From contig NZ_AUEW01000012.1 of the NCBI RefSeq assembly GCF_000426185.1, positions 90,048 to 154,047 of the forward strand: 64,000 bases of DNA. The letters run 5' to 3'. The notes under the pieces are model-generated. The model was not told the origin of the DNA. It did no database searches and worked only from the letters and a program-made list of their open reading frames with translations. Below are positions 34,356-43,710 of this stretch, piece by piece; position 1 is the stretch's first letter; each line of letters opens with the position of its first letter. The translations under genes were made by a program, and so were the position numbers. This stretch comes from Cellulomonas sp. URHD0024 (GTDB lineage: Bacteria; Actinomycetota; Actinomycetes; Actinomycetales; Cellulomonadaceae).

Positions 34356-35561
34356 TCAGTCCAGGTCCGGGTCGAGCCCCAGCAGCGGGAAGGCCGCCGA
34401 CCGCGTCGCGCGGACGGCGCGGTCGACGTCGTCGCTCGGGTCGTAGCCGGAGGTCCACGGGCTGAACCGGGCGTCCCGACCGTCGGTCATCCGGTCGGGA
34501 CCCTGCCGGCCGAAGCGCTCCTGGACGAGGTCGCGCCACGTCTCGGGGACCGCCGTGGCCGGGTCGACGGGCTGGTGGGTCGCGACGCCGATGAGGTGGG
34601 TCCACGAGCGCGGCACCACGTCGACGACCGCGTACCCGCCACCACCGAGGGCCACCCAGCGACCGCCGGCGGCCTCGTGCGCGAGTCGGTGCAGCAGCTG
34701 CGCGGCCGCGCGCTGGCCGTCGATGCTCATGCGCAGGTGGGTCAGCGGGTCGAGCACGTGCGTGTCGCACCCGTGCTGGGTGACCAGCACGTCCGGCGCG
34801 AACGCGCGCACGACCGCGGGGACCACCGCGTCGATCGCGCGCAGCCACCCGGCGTCGCCCGTGCCCGAGGGCAGGGCGAGGTTCACGGCGGTCCCCGGCG
34901 CGTCGTCGCCGCCCGTCTCCCGCGGGTGACCGGTGCCAGGGAACAGCGCGTGACCGGTCTCGTGCACGGACACCGTGAGCACGCGGGGCTCGTCCCAGAA
35001 GACCGCCTGCACCCCGTCCCCGTGGTGGGCGTCGACGTCGACGTAGGCCACCCGCTGGGCGCCCGCCTCGAGGAGGGCCCGGATGCCGACCGCCGCGTCG
35101 TTGTAGACGCAGAAGCCCGACGCGGCTGCGGGCATCGCATGGTGCAGGCCGCCCGTGACGTTCACCGCGTGGGCTGCGCGGCCCTCCCAGACGGCCAGCA
35201 TCGAGTCCACCGTCCCCTGCACGATGCGCGCGGAGGCCTCGTGCATGTCCGGGAAGATCGGGTCGTCGCTGGTGCCGAGGCCGTGCTCGAGGTCGACGAC
35301 CCCGTCCGTCGCGGCCCGGTGGACGGCCGCGATGTAGGCGCGGTCGTGCACCCGTGCCAGCAGGTCGTCGGTCGCGACGCCGGCGTCGGCCATCACGACG
35401 TCGGGGGCGTCGAACAGGCCGAGGTCCTGCGCCAGCCGGATCGTCAGGTCCAGCCGCGCGGACGTCATCGGGTGTCCCTGCCCGAAGTCGTACGCGAGCA
35501 TGTCGGGCGACCACACGACGCGGACCGGTCCCGTCAGGGGCTGCTCCTCCGCCGGCGTCAT
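34356..35561 (-). CDS. acuC: AcuC-type histone deacetylase family protein
   Basis: 401 residues. Zinc-dependent amidohydrolase of the histone deacetylase superfamily. Catalytic histidines H140-H141 (VTGGLHHAM), zinc ligands D177 and H179 (VDVDAHHGDG) and a further Asp near STFVCD-like LVTQHGCDTH are present. In Bacillus AcuC deacetylates acetyl-CoA synthetase. The symbol is given by family resemblance; the true substrate here is unknown. Confidence 0.87.
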   Translation of the reverse strand: MTPAEEQPLTGPVRVVWSPDMLAYDFGQGHPMTSARLDLTIRLAQDLGLFDAPDVVMADAGVATDDLLARVHDRAYIAAVHRAATDGVVDLEHGLGTSDDPIFPDMHEASARIVQGTVDSMLAVWEGRAAHAVNVTGGLHHAMPAAASGFCVYNDAAVGIRALLEAGAQRVAYVDVDAHHGDGVQAVFWDEPRVLTVSVHETGHALFPGTGHPRETGGDDAPGTAVNLALPSGTGDAGWLRAIDAVVPAVVRAFAPDVLVTQHGCDTHVLDPLTHLRMSIDGQRAAAQLLHRLAHEAAGGRWVALGGGGYAVVDVVPRSWTHLIGVATHQPVDPATAVPETWRDLVQERFGRQGPDRMTDGRDARFSPWTSGYDPSDDVDRAVRATRSAAFPLLGLDPDLD

Positions 35562-35676
35562 ACGCCCACCGTCGCATCCCCTCGGTCCGGTGTCGATCTC
35601 ACGCCGAGGTGTCTGTCCGGTCCCGGCCGCGCGTGCGTGCCAGAGTGAGCCCGTTCGGTGCTGAGCGGGAGGTTCG

Positions 35677-37056
35677 ATGGCGCGGGGTGGCCCCGGCGTG
35701 ACGGTGTGGTTGCGCGAGTTCGTCGACCGCTCGGCCCGTCACTCACCGGCTCGGCTGGCGCTCGGCGTGTTCGCCCTCGTCATCGGGATCGTCACCGTTC
35801 TGCTGTCCGCACCCTGGTCGACCACGAGCGGGCACCGGCCGGACCTCGTGGACGCACTGTTCACCGCGACCTCCGCCAGCACCGTCACGGGTCTCGTCGT
35901 CGTGCCCACGGGAAGCTACTGGTCGACGGCCGGACTGGTCGTGATCCTGGTCGCCATCCAGATCGGCGGCCTGGGCGTCATGACCCTGGCGTCGCTGCTC
36001 GGCATGGCGGTCTCCCGGCGCATCGGCCTGACGCAGCGACTCCTCGTCTCCTCGGAGACCAAGGAGACGCGGCTCGGCGAGGTCGGTTCGCTGATCCGGA
36101 CCGTCGTCATCACGTCGGTCACGCTCGAGGCGTTCATCGCCCTCGTCCTGTTCCCCCGGTTCCTCGTGCACAACGAGTCCGCCGGCGAGGCCGCCTGGCA
36201 CGCCACCTTCTACGCGGTGTCTGCCTTCAACAACGCCGGCTTCGTGCCCACCACCTACGGCCTCGACCCGTTCGTGTCGGACTGGTGGGTCCTCCTGCCC
36301 ATCATCGTCGGCGTCTTCATCGGCTCGCTCGGCTTCCCGGTGATCCTCAACGTCACCCGTCACCTGCGCGAACCGCGCCGCTGGAGCCTGCACTCCAAGC
36401 TGACGATCACGACGAGCCTTGCCCTGGTGGTCGTGGGGGCCGTGCTGATCGCTGCGCTCGAGTGGACGAACCCGGAGACGTTCGCACCCCTCGACTTCAG
36501 CGGCACCGCGCTCTCGTCGCTCTTCGCCGGGGTCATGCCCCGCTCGGGCGGCTTCTCGACGGTGGACGTCGGACAGATGCGCCAGTCGACCTGGCTCGTC
36601 ACCGACGCCCTCATGTTCGTCGGTGGCGGCTCGGCCTCGACAGCAGGTGGCATCAAGGTGACGACTCTGGCGGTCATGCTGCTGGCGATCATTGCCGAGG
36701 GGCGCGGCGACAGGGATGTCGAGGCGTACGGTCGACGCATCCCGCGCGCCGCGCTGCAGGTCGCCATCGCGGTCACCATGGTCTCCGCCACGTTCGTCCT
36801 CGTCGCGTCGCTCCTGCTGCTGTCGATGACCTCGACGTACGGTCTCGACCAGGTGCTGCTCGAGGTGATCTCGGCGTTCGCCACGTGCGGGTTGTCCACC
36901 GGCATCACCCCTCACCTGCCCGAGAATGCCAAGTACGTGCTCGTCGTTCTCATGTTCATCGGCCGAACTGGCACGATGACGCTTGCGGCCGCGCTCGCGC
37001 TCCGCAATCGCCGTCGCGTGATCCGGCTACCGGAAGAGAGGCCGATCATTGGCTGA
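35677..37056 (+). CDS. TrkH/KtrB-type potassium transporter subunit
   Basis: 459 residues with about ten membrane helices. The K+ selectivity-filter loops are recognisable: TSASTVTGL in the first repeat, SAFNNAGFV in the second, MPRSGGFSTVD in the third and SAFATCGLSTGI in the fourth. A ribosome site GGGAGG precedes the ATG. Its stop overlaps the start of the regulatory subunit gene, so they form the transporter together. Ktr-type use of Na+ or H+ coupling cannot be told from sequence by eye. Confidence 0.94.
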   Translation: MARGGPGVTVWLREFVDRSARHSPARLALGVFALVIGIVTVLLSAPWSTTSGHRPDLVDALFTATSASTVTGLVVVPTGSYWSTAGLVVILVAIQIGGLGVMTLASLLGMAVSRRIGLTQRLLVSSETKETRLGEVGSLIRTVVITSVTLEAFIALVLFPRFLVHNESAGEAAWHATFYAVSAFNNAGFVPTTYGLDPFVSDWWVLLPIIVGVFIGSLGFPVILNVTRHLREPRRWSLHSKLTITTSLALVVVGAVLIAALEWTNPETFAPLDFSGTALSSLFAGVMPRSGGFSTVDVGQMRQSTWLVTDALMFVGGGSASTAGGIKVTTLAVMLLAIIAEGRGDRDVEAYGRRIPRAALQVAIAVTMVSATFVLVASLLLLSMTSTYGLDQVLLEVISAFATCGLSTGITPHLPENAKYVLVVLMFIGRTGTMTLAAALALRNRRRVIRLPEERPIIG

Positions 37057-37756
37057 CAGATTCGGCGACCAGTCCAAGGGGTCGCAGAACGCTCCGCGCG
37101 CACCGAAGAAGGATGCGGGCGTGCTCGTCATCGGGCTCGGCCGGTTCGGGTCGGCCATCGCCGCGACCCTCGACCGGCTCGGCCAGGACGTGCTCGCCGT
37201 CGAGCGCAACCCGGAGCTCGTCGCGCAGTGGGCGGGCCGGATCGCGCTCGTCGAGGCGGATGCCGCCAACCCCGACGCCCTCGAGCAGCTCGGCGCCCGC
37301 GAGTTCCCCGTGGCCGTCGTCGGGGTGGGGTCCTACCTCGAGGCCTCCGTGCTGATCACCGGCAACCTGGTCGACATCGGCGTGCCGCAGATCTGGGCCA
37401 AGGCCGTCAGCAACGAGCACGCCCGCATCCTCCAGCGGATCGGCGCGCACCACGTGGTGCAGCCCGAGGCCGATGTCGGCGCACGCGTGGCGCACCTGGT
37501 GTCCGGCAAGCTGCTCGACTACATCGAGGTCGAGGACGGGTTCACCATCGTCAAGATGCGCCCGCCCAAGGAGACCCAGGGGTTCACGCTCGCGCAGTCG
37601 AAGGTCCGCCAGCGGTACGGCGTGACGGTCGTCGGGGTGAAGAGCCCCGGCGAGGACTTCGTCTACGCGACGCCCGAGACGCGGCTGTCGTCGAACGACC
37701 TGATCATCGTCTCGGGCCACGCCGACCTGCTGGAGCGCTTCGCCGCGCGCCCCTGA
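37049..37756 (+). CDS. TrkA/KtrA-type K+ uptake regulatory subunit
   Basis: 235 residues from a TTG overlapping the transporter stop by 8 bases. RCK domain with Rossmann motif GLGRFGSA at 29-36 that binds NAD(H) or ATP, followed by a TrkA-C domain. It sits on the cytoplasmic face of the TrkH-like channel and gates it. The first 23 residues are hydrophilic and unconserved, so a later start is possible, but no better start codon or ribosome site is evident. Confidence 0.92.
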   Translation: MADRFGDQSKGSQNAPRAPKKDAGVLVIGLGRFGSAIAATLDRLGQDVLAVERNPELVAQWAGRIALVEADAANPDALEQLGAREFPVAVVGVGSYLEASVLITGNLVDIGVPQIWAKAVSNEHARILQRIGAHHVVQPEADVGARVAHLVSGKLLDYIEVEDGFTIVKMRPPKETQGFTLAQSKVRQRYGVTVVGVKSPGEDFVYATPETRLSSNDLIIVSGHADLLERFAARP

Positions 37757-37792
37757 GCCGGGTCCGCGCCGCCGGGTCCGCGCCGCACGGTC

Positions 37793-38623
37793 CTACTGCG
37801 TCGACTCGACGATCACGGCGCGCAGCCGCGCGAGCACGTCCTGGTCGCCCTGGTGGCGCAGGTCGGCACCGGTCGACCGGCCCCAGAGCCACAGGTCGAG
37901 CCCCCAGGCGCTCCCGCTGATCGTCGCCGCGACGTCCTCGTCGTCGCCCTCCCACGGGGCGCCGTCGACCGCCTCCGCACACTCCTCGTCGTAGGTGGTC
38001 CCCGTCGTCGGCGACGTCCCGGTGAAGCGGCCCAGCGCCATGACCCACTCACGACCCGCGTCGGTGGCGACGATCCGGACGCGTGCACCGTCCGGCGCGA
38101 ACGCGGCCCACGGCGGCAGACCGCTGACCATGACCGTGAGCATCTCGTCGACGCCGTCGGCCGCGAGCTCGCCGCCCGGGTCCGTCACCGGCACGCCCGC
38201 GACCTGCTCGGCGTCGACCCGGTGCACGACCGCCTCGTGGGCCTGTCGCCGGTACACCCAGGCCACCGTGCCGCCCCGCGGCGACCAGGACCAGCACGGG
38301 TCGTCAGGTGCGCGCGCCGCGAGGGCGTCGAGCAGTACCGAGGTCCGCGTACGCAGGAACGGGACCAGCTCGTCGTCCGAGCGCCGCTCCGTCTCCTCGA
38401 GGTCGTCCGGACCGGTCGGCGCCTGCCGGACCAGCTGCGCCCAGAAGTCCTGGACCTCACCGAGGTGGTAGGCGAGGTCGGCGGCGTCCCAGTCGTCGCA
38501 GGACGGCACGCGGGCGGCCGGCGGGGCGAGCGCGAGCGCATCGGCCGCGCGGGCGGACTCACGGGCGATCACCTCGGCGTAGTCGGCAGGCACGAACGCC
38601 CGTCGTTCCTGGAACAGGCTCAT
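37793..38623 (-). CDS. maleylpyruvate isomerase family (DinB-fold) protein
   Basis: 276 residues. The N-terminal half has the mycothiol-dependent maleylpyruvate isomerase metal-binding fold: PSCDDWDAADLAYHLGEVQDFW with the metal histidine, and RQAHEAVVHRVDAE with a second one. The C-terminal half is the usual accessory domain. Family members use mycothiol or are of unknown role. The ATG at 38623 is chosen because the family similarity begins directly after it. Confidence 0.85.
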   Translation of the reverse strand: MSLFQERRAFVPADYAEVIARESARAADALALAPPAARVPSCDDWDAADLAYHLGEVQDFWAQLVRQAPTGPDDLEETERRSDDELVPFLRTRTSVLLDALAARAPDDPCWSWSPRGGTVAWVYRRQAHEAVVHRVDAEQVAGVPVTDPGGELAADGVDEMLTVMVSGLPPWAAFAPDGARVRIVATDAGREWVMALGRFTGTSPTTGTTYDEECAEAVDGAPWEGDDEDVAATISGSAWGLDLWLWGRSTGADLRHQGDQDVLARLRAVIVESTQ

Positions 38624-38685
38624 GAACCGCACGGTAGTCACGGCCACCGACATGCACCCGCCGAGGACCCGGCCTACCGTGGCGC

Positions 38686-39066
38686 GTGCTTCCCGACGCG
38701 TTTCGCCGTCACGGCCCGGCCCTGAGTCTCGCCGCCCTGCTCGGCGCGTCCGGCGTGATCCACCTGAGCCGGCCGCGGGTGTACCGCGGCCTGATCCCGC
38801 ACGCGCTCGGCGACCCCGGGCCGTGGGTGCTGGGCAGCGGGATCGCCGAGCTCGGATGCGCCGCGGCGCTCGCCGTTCCGGCGACCCGCCGCCTCGGCGG
38901 GCACGCCTCGGCGGTGCTGCTCGTCGGCGTCTTTCCGGGGAACGTCACGATGGCGGTGCGCTCCCGCGGGCGCTGGGCCGCGGTGGCGTGGGCCCGGCTG
39001 CCGTTGCAGGTGCCGCTCGTCGCGTGGGCCCTGTCCGTCGCGCGCAGGGCTACACCGGCCCCGTGA
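38686..39066 (+). CDS. DoxX-like small membrane protein
   Basis: 126 residues from a GTG, with TACCGT ending 5 bases upstream (possibly leaderless). Four hydrophobic helices and the pattern SGVIHLSRPRVYRGLIP near the N-terminus, PGNVTMAV in the third helix and basic loops resemble DoxX-like membrane proteins of actinobacteria. Function unknown. Its last 17 bases overlap the 3' end of the convergent tetR gene. Confidence 0.7.
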   Translation: MLPDAFRRHGPALSLAALLGASGVIHLSRPRVYRGLIPHALGDPGPWVLGSGIAELGCAAALAVPATRRLGGHASAVLLVGVFPGNVTMAVRSRGRWAAVAWARLPLQVPLVAWALSVARRATPAP

Positions 39067-39667
39067 GGTAGCGCTGCAGGGTCGGCGCGACGAGCTCGAC
39101 GACGCGCGGGACGGGGAGCGACGCGATGGGCTCGATGTACGCGATGTTGCGCGCGAGCAGGACACCGGCGACGTGCGACACGACCAGCGAGATGCGCAGC
39201 TGCCGGTCGGGTGCGGGCAGCAGCTGCGCGACCGCCGCGTACACCTCGCGCCCGGCGTACCCGAGCAGCGCCTCGGCGTGCACCTCGCTGGAGCCGAGGC
39301 CCGCGAAGGCGACCCGGAACGCGGCACCACCGTCCGCCTCCCACAGCTCGAGGATCGTGGTCAGCAGCCGCGCGCCGAGGCCCTCGAGGCCACCGGCGGT
39401 CACACCGACGACGAGGTCCGCGGGGTCCGCCCGCGCCGGGACCATGCCCGCGGCGAACAGCTCCGACTTGTGCGAGAAGTAGTGCCGGACGAGCGCAGGG
39501 TCGACGTCCGCCCGACGGGCGACCGACCGGATGCTCGCACCGTCGTACCCTCGCTCGGCGAACTCCGCGCGCGCCGCGGCGAGGATGGTGCCGCGGGTGT
39601 CGCCGCCGGACGGTCGCCGGCCGCGCGGCCGCGCGGACTCGGTGGGACCCGCCTCGGACGTCGTCAT
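39050..39667 (-). CDS. TetR family transcriptional regulator
   Basis: 205 residues. Helix-turn-helix DGASIRSVARRADVDPALVRHYFSHKSELF spans about residues 42-71. The rest matches the C-terminal domain of the AcrR-like group with HVAGVLLARNIAYIEP near the end. Regulated genes are not obvious: it follows proC on the same strand after 71 bases and converges on the DoxX-like gene. Three GCTTCAC repeats lie just upstream. Confidence 0.9.
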   Translation of the reverse strand: MTTSEAGPTESARPRGRRPSGGDTRGTILAAARAEFAERGYDGASIRSVARRADVDPALVRHYFSHKSELFAAGMVPARADPADLVVGVTAGGLEGLGARLLTTILELWEADGGAAFRVAFAGLGSSEVHAEALLGYAGREVYAAVAQLLPAPDRQLRISLVVSHVAGVLLARNIAYIEPIASLPVPRVVELVAPTLQRYLTGPV

Positions 39668-39713
39668 GCTTCGAGCCTAGGACCGCTTCCCGAGGAGCGG
39701 CTCGGCGAGGTGG

Positions 39714-39742
39714 GCTTCACCCGAAAGGCTTCACAGCTTCAC
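39714..39742 (-). repeat. three GCTTCAC repeats upstream of tetR
   Basis: GCTTCAC occurs at 39714-39720, 39728-39734 and 39736-39742, the last overlapping the proC stop. Spacing is 14 and 8 bases. They could bind a regulator or be chance repeats. Confidence 0.3.
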
Positions 39743-40578
39743 GACGAGTACTGCGCACCAAGCTCCCGTGAGCGGTTCCGTGCCGCCTCGGCAGCCGCGA
39801 CGATGCCCGCTCGGACGCCGTGCGCATCGAGCACCTGCACGGCGGCGACCGTGGTGCCGCCCGGCGACGAGACGCGCTCACGCAGGACCGCCGGATGGTC
39901 TCCGGACTGCGCGGCGAGGGCGGCGGAACCCTCGACGGTGGCCACGGCGAGCCTCGTCGCGACGTCTCTGCTCAGACCGAGCAGCACCCCCGCCTCGGCC
40001 ATGGCGTCGATCACGTAGAACGCGTACGCGGGACCGGACCCCGAGATCGCGGTGACCGCGTCCAGGTCCGACTCCGCGACCCGCAGCACCAGACCCGTCG
40101 CGGCGAGCATCTTCTCGACGAGCACCAGGTGCCCGACGCTCGCGTGCGTCCCTGCCGCGATCGCGCTGGCGCCCTTGCCGACGACCGCCGGGGTGTTCGG
40201 CATGACGCGCACCACGGGCGTGCCCTGCGCGAGCCGCTTCTCATAGCTCGCGATCGGCAGACCCGCCGCCACGCTGACCACGAGCGCGCCGCCGCGCAGT
40301 GCCGGTCGGATCTCGTCGAGCACGGACGCGACGACGTTCGGCTTCACCGCCAGGAGCACGACGTCGGCGCGCGCGGCGGCCTGCGCGTTGGACGCCCCGG
40401 TCCGCACGCCGTAGGTCGTGGCCAGCTCGCCCGCGCGCTCGACCGCACGCTCGGTGACCTCGACCTGATCGGTGGACCAGCCGGCGGTCAGCAGCGCGCT
40501 CAGCAGGGTCTCCCCCATGACACCGCCGCCCAGCACCGCCACCTGCGGCGTGCCCTGCTGTGTGACCGGCTCCGTCAT
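39739..40578 (-). CDS. proC: pyrroline-5-carboxylate reductase
   Basis: 279 residues. Last enzyme of proline synthesis; reduces pyrroline-5-carboxylate with NADPH. Rossmann motif GGGVMGETLL at 17-26, and the C-terminal signature with SGSGPAYAFYVIDAMAEAGVLLG and SSPGGTTVAAVQVLDAHG. A ribosome site GGAGGAC precedes the ATG. No other proline genes are in the window. Confidence 0.95.
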   Translation of the reverse strand: MTEPVTQQGTPQVAVLGGGVMGETLLSALLTAGWSTDQVEVTERAVERAGELATTYGVRTGASNAQAAARADVVLLAVKPNVVASVLDEIRPALRGGALVVSVAAGLPIASYEKRLAQGTPVVRVMPNTPAVVGKGASAIAAGTHASVGHLVLVEKMLAATGLVLRVAESDLDAVTAISGSGPAYAFYVIDAMAEAGVLLGLSRDVATRLAVATVEGSAALAAQSGDHPAVLRERVSSPGGTTVAAVQVLDAHGVRAGIVAAAEAARNRSRELGAQYSS

Positions 40579-40644
40579 CGTCGTCCTCCGTCCGTGCCGC
40601 GGTCGCGACGCGCAGAGCCTACCGACGTGTCGGCGTGGGTGACC

Positions 40645-41016
40645 TCAGCCCTCGGCTCCCAGCCGCTTGCCGATCTCCCAACGCTGGCCCCACGGGTCCA
40701 CGACGCTGCCCACCCGCCAGCCGTAGTCGTCGGTCATCTCGTTCTCCGGCGTCGCACCGGCGTCGACCGCCCGCGCCCACAGAGCGTCGGGGTCGTCGAC
40801 GACCAGGATCAGCCACGCCGACCGGGAACCGACGGCAGCCGGCGAGCGCCGGTCGGATCCCTCGCCGGACAGCCAGAAGCTCGCACCCTGCACCTCCAGC
40901 TGGATCACGCCGCCGTCCGGCACGCGGTGCTGCTCCGTCGCGCCGAACGCCTCGGCGTAGAACTGCGCGGCTGCGGGGACGTCCGGCACGACGAGGTCGG
41001 GCTCGATGCTGGCCAT
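40645..41016 (-). CDS. VOC (glyoxalase-like) family protein
   Basis: 123 residues. Two beta-alpha-beta-beta-beta modules of the vicinal-oxygen-chelate fold: PDLVVPDVPAAAQFYAEAFGA at the N-terminus and SVVDPWGQRWEIGKR at the C-terminus. The gene encodes only one domain, so it would dimerise. It resembles the PhnB/YdhR-like dioxygenase-bleomycin-resistance group; function unknown. The ATG at 41016 is chosen by start of homology; the ribosome site is weak. Confidence 0.82.
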   Translation of the reverse strand: MASIEPDLVVPDVPAAAQFYAEAFGATEQHRVPDGGVIQLEVQGASFWLSGEGSDRRSPAAVGSRSAWLILVVDDPDALWARAVDAGATPENEMTDDYGWRVGSVVDPWGQRWEIGKRLGAEG

Positions 41017-41123
41017 GCCGCCATGGTTCGCGTGGTTCGGCACCGAACGCAAGGTGCACCGGTCGAACCGGCGCACGGAGCGGCCGTCTTGCCCACCTGT
41101 GAGCCCAGGTCCTGGCCGGGCGT

Positions 41124-42635
41124 CTACGACGAGGGCAGCAGGAGCCCGTCGCGAATCAGGCCGCGTGCCGACGGCAGGACGTCGGCGGCCACCGCGTCGG
41201 CACCTACGTCCAGGAGCGCCCCCAGGGCGTTGACGATCTGGCCGACCGACAGGTCACCGTCGCAGGCCCCGACGAAGCCCGCGAGCGCTGTGCCCGCCTG
41301 CACCGCCCGGCCGAAGCCGCCGCCCTGACGCAGGAGGACGACCTGCGGGTCGGGGTCGCCCGGCGTCAGGTAACGCTCCTCGGTCACGTCCGGCGCGACG
41401 GCGAGGTGCGCGGCCAGCAGGCCCTCGTCGTCGTGGAACTCCAGCCAGTCGTGCGCCGCCAGGGAGGCGGCGATCACGGGGCCGAGGGGCTGGCGGACGG
41501 ACCCGGTCGCCTCCTCCAGCCGGCGCAGCGTCGGCGCGCCCGCGACCGGCTTGCGCAGGGTCAGGAACCCGAACCCGATGCCCTCGACGTCCCGGGAGGC
41601 GAAGTCGTCCAGCCACGACCCGTACCGGGCGGCCCACGCGTCACGGTCCCGGTCGGGCGTCGTGCCGCCGTCGCGGATCCACGTCTCCGCGTACTGCGCG
41701 GGGTCCTGCAGCTCGCGCTGGACGACCCAACCGTCCAACCCGGACGCGTCGAGCCAGCTGCCGACGCGCTCGTGCCAGTCCTCGCCACGCCGGACCTCCC
41801 AGTTGCCCAGCAGCTGCGCGACCCCGCCGGGGGCCAGCACCGCACCGACGCCCTCGACCAGCTCGCGCACGATCGCGTCACCGGAACGGCCGCCGTCGCG
41901 GTACTCGTACGCGGGCATGTCCGGCGTGCGGGGTGTGATCACGAACGGCGGGTTGCTCACGACCAGGTCGACGTGCTCGTCGGCGACCGGCTCGAGCATC
42001 GAACCGGCCCGCAGCTCGAGCGGGACAGCGGCCAGCAGCGCGTTGAACCGCGCGAACTCCAGCGCCCGACGGGAGATGTCGGTTCCGATCACCCGGCGGG
42101 AGTGGCGCGACGCGTGCAGGGCCTGGATGCCGCAGCCCGTGCCCAGGTCGAGGACCAGCGCTCGCGGGTCGCGCACCGTCACCTGCGCCAGCGTGGTCGA
42201 CGCCCCACCGACGCCCAGCACGTGGTCGGTGCGCAGCGCACGCCCGGTGGCCAGCTCGCCCAGGTCGGACGCGATCCACCAGTCGACCTCGCCGCCCCCG
42301 TCGACGGCCGCGTACGGGCGAAGGTCGACGAGTGCCCGGACGTCGTCGCCGTCGAGCTCCACCAGACCGAGCGCGACCGCACCGGCGACACCGAGCGTGC
42401 GAAAGGCCCGCTCGAGCCGACGGACCGGTACGGCGGAGCCGAGCAGGAACGTCCGGACGAGCACGGCGACGGGTTCGCCGGATCCTTCGGTCGCGCGCAG
42501 GGCCGGGACGGGCTCCTCGCGGTGCAGGGCGTCCGCCGCGACCGTCCCGAGCACCTCCTCGACCCCGGCGACGCCGTACCCCGCTGCCATGAGGTCGTCG
42601 CGAAGCCGGTCGATCAGCAAGGGGTCGTGTTCCAC
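41124..42635 (-). CDS. N6-adenine-type SAM-dependent methyltransferase with N-terminal extension
   Basis: 503 residues from a GTG. The central Rossmann methyltransferase has LVLDLGTGCGIQAL for SAM and the SNPPF motif (NPPY type) used by enzymes that methylate planar nitrogen, such as release-factor glutamine or nucleic-acid adenine methyltransferases. A 150-residue domain precedes and a 170-residue domain follows it, giving the large layout of actinobacterial HemK-like proteins. Substrate unknown. Upstream CAGACT is 6 bases from the GTG, consistent with leaderless initiation. Confidence 0.85.
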   Translation of the reverse strand: MEHDPLLIDRLRDDLMAAGYGVAGVEEVLGTVAADALHREEPVPALRATEGSGEPVAVLVRTFLLGSAVPVRRLERAFRTLGVAGAVALGLVELDGDDVRALVDLRPYAAVDGGGEVDWWIASDLGELATGRALRTDHVLGVGGASTTLAQVTVRDPRALVLDLGTGCGIQALHASRHSRRVIGTDISRRALEFARFNALLAAVPLELRAGSMLEPVADEHVDLVVSNPPFVITPRTPDMPAYEYRDGGRSGDAIVRELVEGVGAVLAPGGVAQLLGNWEVRRGEDWHERVGSWLDASGLDGWVVQRELQDPAQYAETWIRDGGTTPDRDRDAWAARYGSWLDDFASRDVEGIGFGFLTLRKPVAGAPTLRRLEEATGSVRQPLGPVIAASLAAHDWLEFHDDEGLLAAHLAVAPDVTEERYLTPGDPDPQVVLLRQGGGFGRAVQAGTALAGFVGACDGDLSVGQIVNALGALLDVGADAVAADVLPSARGLIRDGLLLPSS

Positions 42636-42647
42636 GACGCCAGTCTG

Positions 42648-43283
42648 TCAGCGCAGGTCGACGACGATCGGTCGGTGGTCGCTGCCGGCGTCGACCGCAG
42701 GGCCGTCGAGCACGGTCGCGGGGCCGACGACGAGATCCGGCGTCGCGAACACCGCGTCGATCCGCTGCCGGGCACCGCTCGACGGGAACGTGGGACCGGT
42801 CGGGGCTGCCGGTGCACCCAGGTGCGCCGTGAGCCGCGTCCACACCGAGCCGGCCGGCTGCTCGTTCAGGTCGCCGAGCACGACGGTCCGGGCGGTCGGG
42901 ACCACCGACGCCAGCAGCCGGTCGAGGTGCGCCGCCCGCTCCGCGCTGACCAAGGAGAAGTGCACGACGACGAACGTGATCCCGTCGACCTGCGCCACGG
43001 CGACGCCGCGGCGCGTGCGACCCGGTCGCCAGGACAGGCGGATCGCGTGCGCGCTCTGCACCGGCAGGTCCCGCACGAGCAGCGCGGTCGTCCGGGCGCC
43101 GTGGCCGCTCACCACCGGCTCCATGCCCACGGCTCGGCCGAACCTCCGCATCCGCGCGCGACCGAAGAGGCCCCGGGGTGGCTCCTGGACCGCGAGCACG
43201 TCCGGCTCGGCGGAGCGCACCACGGTCGCGGCCGCCCGCGCAGACATGTGCAACCCCTTGAGGTTGTACGTCATCACTCTCAT
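42648..43283 (-). CDS. endonuclease/exonuclease/phosphatase family protein
   Basis: 211 residues. EEP fold: MTYNLKGL at the N-terminus, QEPP for the metal glutamate, VVVHFSLV, VVLGDLNEQP and GSDHRPIVVDL at the C-terminus supply the active-site Asn, Asp and His. It may cleave DNA, RNA or a phosphodiester. Its ATG overlaps the stop of the MarR gene upstream, an unusual coupling of a nuclease-like enzyme with a regulator. Confidence 0.88.
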   Translation of the reverse strand: MRVMTYNLKGLHMSARAAATVVRSAEPDVLAVQEPPRGLFGRARMRRFGRAVGMEPVVSGHGARTTALLVRDLPVQSAHAIRLSWRPGRTRRGVAVAQVDGITFVVVHFSLVSAERAAHLDRLLASVVPTARTVVLGDLNEQPAGSVWTRLTAHLGAPAAPTGPTFPSSGARQRIDAVFATPDLVVGPATVLDGPAVDAGSDHRPIVVDLR

Positions 43284-43705
43284 GAGCCCAGCAGCGCCAG
43301 CAGTCGCGCGAGCTCGACCAGCTCGCTGTCGGTCAGGGCAGCGAACGCCGACTGCTCCGCCAGACCGCCCATCGTCGCCGCACGGGTGACCCGTCCCGCC
43401 GCGGTGAGCGTCACGACCTTCGACCGCCGGTTGAACGTGTCTTCCGACCGTGTCACCAGCCCGAGAGCGACCAGACGCTCGACCAGGGTGGTGACGTTCG
43501 ACCTGTCGCAGCGCAGGGCTACCGCGAGGTCCTTCATCGCGGGAGGGTCGCACCTCGGGTCGAGGTTCCACAGGAGCTCGGCGAGCGGAGGGGTCAACCG
43601 GCTCGGCCGCACCAGCTCGTCGACGTCGTTGCCCACCGCGCGCGAGCACGCCGCGAACGCGACCGCCGCCTCGCGAACCAGGTCGATGCGCTGCACGGAG
43701 GACAC
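43280..43705 (-). CDS. MarR family transcriptional regulator
   Basis: 141 residues from the GTG at 43705. MarR winged helix: MKDLAVALRCDRSNVTTLVERLVALGLVTR with wing SEDTFNRRSKVVTLTAAG. An alternative TTG at 43756 would run through the strong hppA terminator hairpin (43711-43743) and overlap the hppA stop, so the shorter form is preferred. Three cysteines are in the first half. It is coupled to the EEP gene by a 4-base overlap. Confidence 0.85.
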   Translation of the reverse strand: MSSVQRIDLVREAAVAFAACSRAVGNDVDELVRPSRLTPPLAELLWNLDPRCDPPAMKDLAVALRCDRSNVTTLVERLVALGLVTRSEDTFNRRSKVVTLTAAGRVTRAATMGGLAEQSAFAALTDSELVELARLLALLGS

Positions 43706-43710
43706 GATAG

